A stretch of 64,000 bases of DNA from positions 1 to 64,000 of the forward strand of contig CAZROW010000004.1 of the NCBI GenBank assembly GCA_964601805.1. Direction: 5' to 3'. Positions 61,839-64,000 of the stretch are shown here, piece by piece (within the stretch, counting starts at the first letter, position 1; each line of letters starts with the position of its first letter). A program made the position numbers and the translations under genes. Source of the DNA: Eutrophocola sp964601805. Its GTDB lineage: Bacteria > Pseudomonadota > Gammaproteobacteria > Pseudomonadales > Pseudohongiellaceae. A model generated the notes under the pieces. That model made no database searches, was not told the origin of the DNA, and saw only the letters and a list, made by a program, of their open reading frames with translations.

Positions 61839-62893
61839 GTACAGGTTTGCACACATCCCGGCAGCGCGGTTCAGTCATTGTGGTCACACTCTGGACGGTG
61901 ATCCTGCTGACCATCCTGATTACTGTGATCGCTGGCCAGATTCGCCTGTCTGCCCGGGCGGCCTATTACCAGCAGGAAGAACTGGGCGAGTGGGCAAGCA
62001 TCGTTTCCGCCGTCAACCAGGCTGAAATGGAACTGATGATGGAGCGAATGCCAAGGCCGCCTGAAACCATTGATGACCTTGATGAGATCAACAGGAACCC
62101 CCTGTTTCGTTTTAATGGGCAGGAGCTGAGCCTTCATTACCCACAGGCAGAAGGTATTACCGTAAGAATTTATGACCATGCAGGAAAAATCAATTTGCGT
62201 GAAATTGGCCGACCAAGAATGCGTGCATTGCTGGAAAAGAAGCTGGGTGAGGATGCGGATGACCAGATAGATGAATTGATTGCGGCCTGGGGTGACTGGG
62301 TGGACCTGAGTGACAGCGCGGGGATTAACGGTGCCGAGAGAGATTACTACGAGGCGCTGGATAACCCCTATTCACCGCGTAACGGTAAACTGGAAACCGT
62401 GGAAGAGATTCTGCATATCAGGGGCTTTGATGAGGTCTTTGCTGACGTTGACCTGGATGCAGCATTCACCCTGTATACCGATGATGAGCTGGTGAACCTG
62501 AACCTGGCGACCGTGGAGGCCATGCAGTTATTGCCGGGCCTGGATGATGAGCTGATTGCAGAGATTGTCGCATTCAGGGAGAACAACGAATTCAGGGGTA
62601 ATGGCGATGTGGCCCAGATTGTTCCGGCTGAAAATATGGCAGAGCTCAGACCCTGGCTGAACTCCAGGCGGACAACCAGTTATTATACGATCATGGCTTA
62701 CCGAAAAAATTCAGCAGAGGAATACCTTTTTGAAGACAATGAGCCGGTTGAGGTGGATGTCACCAAAACCGCTTTTTCGGAAATTGTAGAAATCCGTTCG
62801 GTCAACGACAGGCCGAAAGTATTGAAGATCAATCCTTACCAGGACATTCCGATACGTCTCGTGGTCAGGACAGAAGACGAGATGTTTGAATGA
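61835..62893 (+). CDS. gspK: Type II secretion minor pseudopilin GspK
   Basis: Largest pseudopilin, 352 residues. RGSVIVVTLWTVILLTILIT is the processing site and helix; as usual for GspK, position 5 is not Glu. A large alpha domain with LVNLNLATVEAMQLLPGLDD (helix-hairpin-helix-like) is inserted in the pilin fold. It caps the GspI-J-K tip. Its last bases overlap the wzm start (ATGA), so the secretion operon is translationally joined to the ABC transporter genes. Confidence 0.93.
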   Translation: MSTGLHTSRQRGSVIVVTLWTVILLTILITVIAGQIRLSARAAYYQQEELGEWASIVSAVNQAEMELMMERMPRPPETIDDLDEINRNPLFRFNGQELSLHYPQAEGITVRIYDHAGKINLREIGRPRMRALLEKKLGEDADDQIDELIAAWGDWVDLSDSAGINGAERDYYEALDNPYSPRNGKLETVEEILHIRGFDEVFADVDLDAAFTLYTDDELVNLNLATVEAMQLLPGLDDELIAEIVAFRENNEFRGNGDVAQIVPAENMAELRPWLNSRRTTSYYTIMAYRKNSAEEYLFEDNEPVEVDVTKTAFSEIVEIRSVNDRPKVLKINPYQDIPIRLVVRTEDEMFE

Positions 62894-63699
62894 ATATTGT
62901 AGCGGGTTATGGCAGGAATATAGCCCAGGGCTTCCTGACGCCGATAAGCTCAATGCTTAAAAACCGCACCCTGTTCTGGATGCTGGTCAAGCGCGATATT
63001 CTCAACAGGACCTCGGGTACTGTCCTGGGAAAACTCTGGCCGGTGGTGCAACCGGGGCTGCAGATACTCGGTTACTGGTTCATGTTCGATATCGTGTTTT
63101 CCATGCGCGCCAATCGCGGACCTGAATATCTTGAATACCTGCTTACCGGCATGCTGCCCTGGCTGTGTATTGCCGAAGTGCTGAACCGGGCGACGAACAT
63201 GTTTCGCGAGTTCAGCCCTCTCTACCGCAGAAACCCCTTTCCCCTGGAGTTATTGCCGCTGTTAATCATGGCGATTCCCTGCATGGTGTTTGGCACCGTG
63301 TACTTCCTGCTGGTATTGCTACTGGAAGGCCCCGTGAGCGCGTTGACCTCATTGGCGGTGATGCCCATGTTAATGCTGTGGCTGTTACCACTTTGCCTCG
63401 TGCTGCCGGTGCTGGGACTGTTTATCAAGGATTTTGCACAAGTTGTGCCCTTCCTTGTCATGATCACCATGTTCCTGACGCCCATCCTGTACTTTCCCGG
63501 TATGTTGCCTGACGGCATGCAGCAGTTCATCTGGCTGAACCCGTTTTCAGACCTGCTGGCTGTTGTCCACGGGATCGTGCAGGGCCGGGAGTTTTCCCAG
63601 GTGAATGTGCTGCGCCCGTTTGTGGTCTGGCTTGTTTTGCTCGGACCCGCGTGGCTTGTATTCAGGCGCAGTATTCCGCATATCAGGGAAGTCCTGTAA
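62890..63699 (+). CDS. ABC-2 type polysaccharide/polyol-phosphate export permease (Wzm-like)
   Basis: Inner-membrane permease of 269 residues with about six hydrophobic helices, of the family that exports O-antigen, capsule or teichoic-type polymers. MLVKRDILNRTSGTVLGKLW and the YFPGMLPDGMQQFIWLNPFS segment are typical of Wzm/TagG proteins. Its start overlaps gspK and its stop overlaps the next ATPase gene (TAATG), forming a wzm-wzt pair. The exported polymer cannot be inferred. Confidence 0.88.
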   Translation: MNIVAGYGRNIAQGFLTPISSMLKNRTLFWMLVKRDILNRTSGTVLGKLWPVVQPGLQILGYWFMFDIVFSMRANRGPEYLEYLLTGMLPWLCIAEVLNRATNMFREFSPLYRRNPFPLELLPLLIMAIPCMVFGTVYFLLVLLLEGPVSALTSLAVMPMLMLWLLPLCLVLPVLGLFIKDFAQVVPFLVMITMFLTPILYFPGMLPDGMQQFIWLNPFSDLLAVVHGIVQGREFSQVNVLRPFVVWLVLLGPAWLVFRRSIPHIREVL

Positions 63700-64000
63700 T
63701 GAGAGAGACAGCCCTTTCCATCCATAACGTGTCCAAGTTCTACAAGGTGTATGAAAACGAACTGGACCGTGTTCGCGAGATTATCAGCGGCAAACCCCGT
63801 TACCAGAAAATCGAGGCACTGAAGCCTGTCACACTGGAAGTGGGTAAGGGTGAAGTGCTCGGCATCATCGGGCAGAACGGTGCTGGCAAGAGCACGCTCT
63901 TGAAAGTGTTGGCCAAAACCATTTTGCCCTCTACAGGAGAGTTCACTGTCAATGGCAGGATCGCCGCCCTGCTCGAACTGGGTGCCAGCTTTCACCCCGA
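63699..64000 (+). CDS. ABC transporter ATP-binding protein, Wzt-like (3' end cut by window edge)
   Basis: The first 100 codons read MRETALSIHNVSKFYKVYEN, then RVREIISGKPRYQKIEALKP and the Walker A GIIGQNGAGKSTLLK. IAALLELGASFHP near the visible end is characteristic of the polysaccharide-exporter ATPases (Wzt/TagH/KpsT-like). The ATG overlaps the wzm stop by one base. A C-terminal carbohydrate-binding domain, if any, lies beyond the window. Confidence 0.9.
   Translation, partial: MRETALSIHNVSKFYKVYENELDRVREIISGKPRYQKIEALKPVTLEVGKGEVLGIIGQNGAGKSTLLKVLAKTILPSTGEFTVNGRIAALLELGASFHP

Noticed and set aside
1..64000. CRISPR arrays, insertion sequences, prophage genes, tRNA or rRNA genes
   Set aside because: I looked for regular spaced repeats, transposase-like proteins and cloverleaf or rRNA sequences and saw none. 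The N gap cannot be judged.

Overview
The window is one continuous piece of a gammaproteobacterial chromosome around the replication origin, with one assembly gap. Gene content and order closely follow the origin region of Pseudomonas and its relatives: atp operon, parB-parA, rsmG-mnmG, mnmE-yidC-yidD-rnpA-rpmH, dnaA-dnaN-recF-gyrB, then plsC, gmhB, glyS-glyQ, an LpxL-like acyltransferase, trkA, rsmB-fmt-def, a LysM protein, dprA, tsaC, hemF and aroE. The later block znu, polA, engB, cytochrome c4, dsbA also matches Pseudomonas. LPS genes, a type II secretion system (T2SS), respiratory genes and moderate GC suggest a free-living aerobic Gram-negative, probably in the broad Pseudomonadales/Cellvibrionales group. 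The species cannot be named from this sequence.

Layout. 1-6882 (minus) is the F1Fo ATP synthase operon atpIBEFHAGD; atpD runs off the left edge. 6989-11447 (minus) is mnmG-rsmG-parA-parB. 11448-11964 is an AT-rich gap with two DnaA boxes. 11965-15923 (minus) is rpmH-rnpA-yidD-yidC-mnmE. 15924-16501 is the rpmH-dnaA intergenic region with two more DnaA boxes. 16502-22814 (plus) is dnaA-dnaN-recF-gyrB, with two parS centromere sites inside recF. 22817-27127 (minus) holds glyQ-glyS-gmhB-plsC. 27293-30053 (plus) is a small LPS-type group: LpxL-like acyltransferase, Fe(II)/2OG oxygenase and WaaC. 30062-35885 (minus) is def-fmt-rsmB-trkA-trkH. 36110-41059 (plus) is the LysM protein, dprA, tsaC, a 100-N scaffold gap, hemF and aroE. 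41078-41623 (minus) is a gamma-class carbonic anhydrase homologue.

41854-44759 (plus) is a cytochrome oxidase assembly operon (ctaA, ctaB, SCO) headed by a 98-residue fragment of cytochrome oxidase subunit II that lacks the copper domain. 44767-47388 is the divergent zinc importer znuCB/znuA. 47443-52818 holds polA, a candidate small RNA, engB (minus), cytochrome c4 and dsbA. 53134-62893 (plus) is a T2SS operon in the unusual order L-M-E-F-D-G-H-I-J-K. It is joined by a 4-base overlap to a polysaccharide-type ABC transporter (wzm, wzt) that runs off the right edge.

The genes cover replication initiation and segregation (DnaA, DnaN, RecF, GyrB, ParABS), energy conservation, tRNA and translation maturation, envelope biogenesis and secretion. 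The least ordinary points are: (1) an sRNA candidate at the Spot 42/ErsA locus whose two hairpin loops show the same UUUUCUCC; (2) a second origin-like region beside mnmG; (3) the subunit-II fragment directly before ctaA; (4) a DNA polymerase I with a degenerate proofreading site; (5) the rearranged T2SS operon coupled to wzm-wzt. No tRNA, rRNA, CRISPR array, insertion sequence or prophage was recognised.
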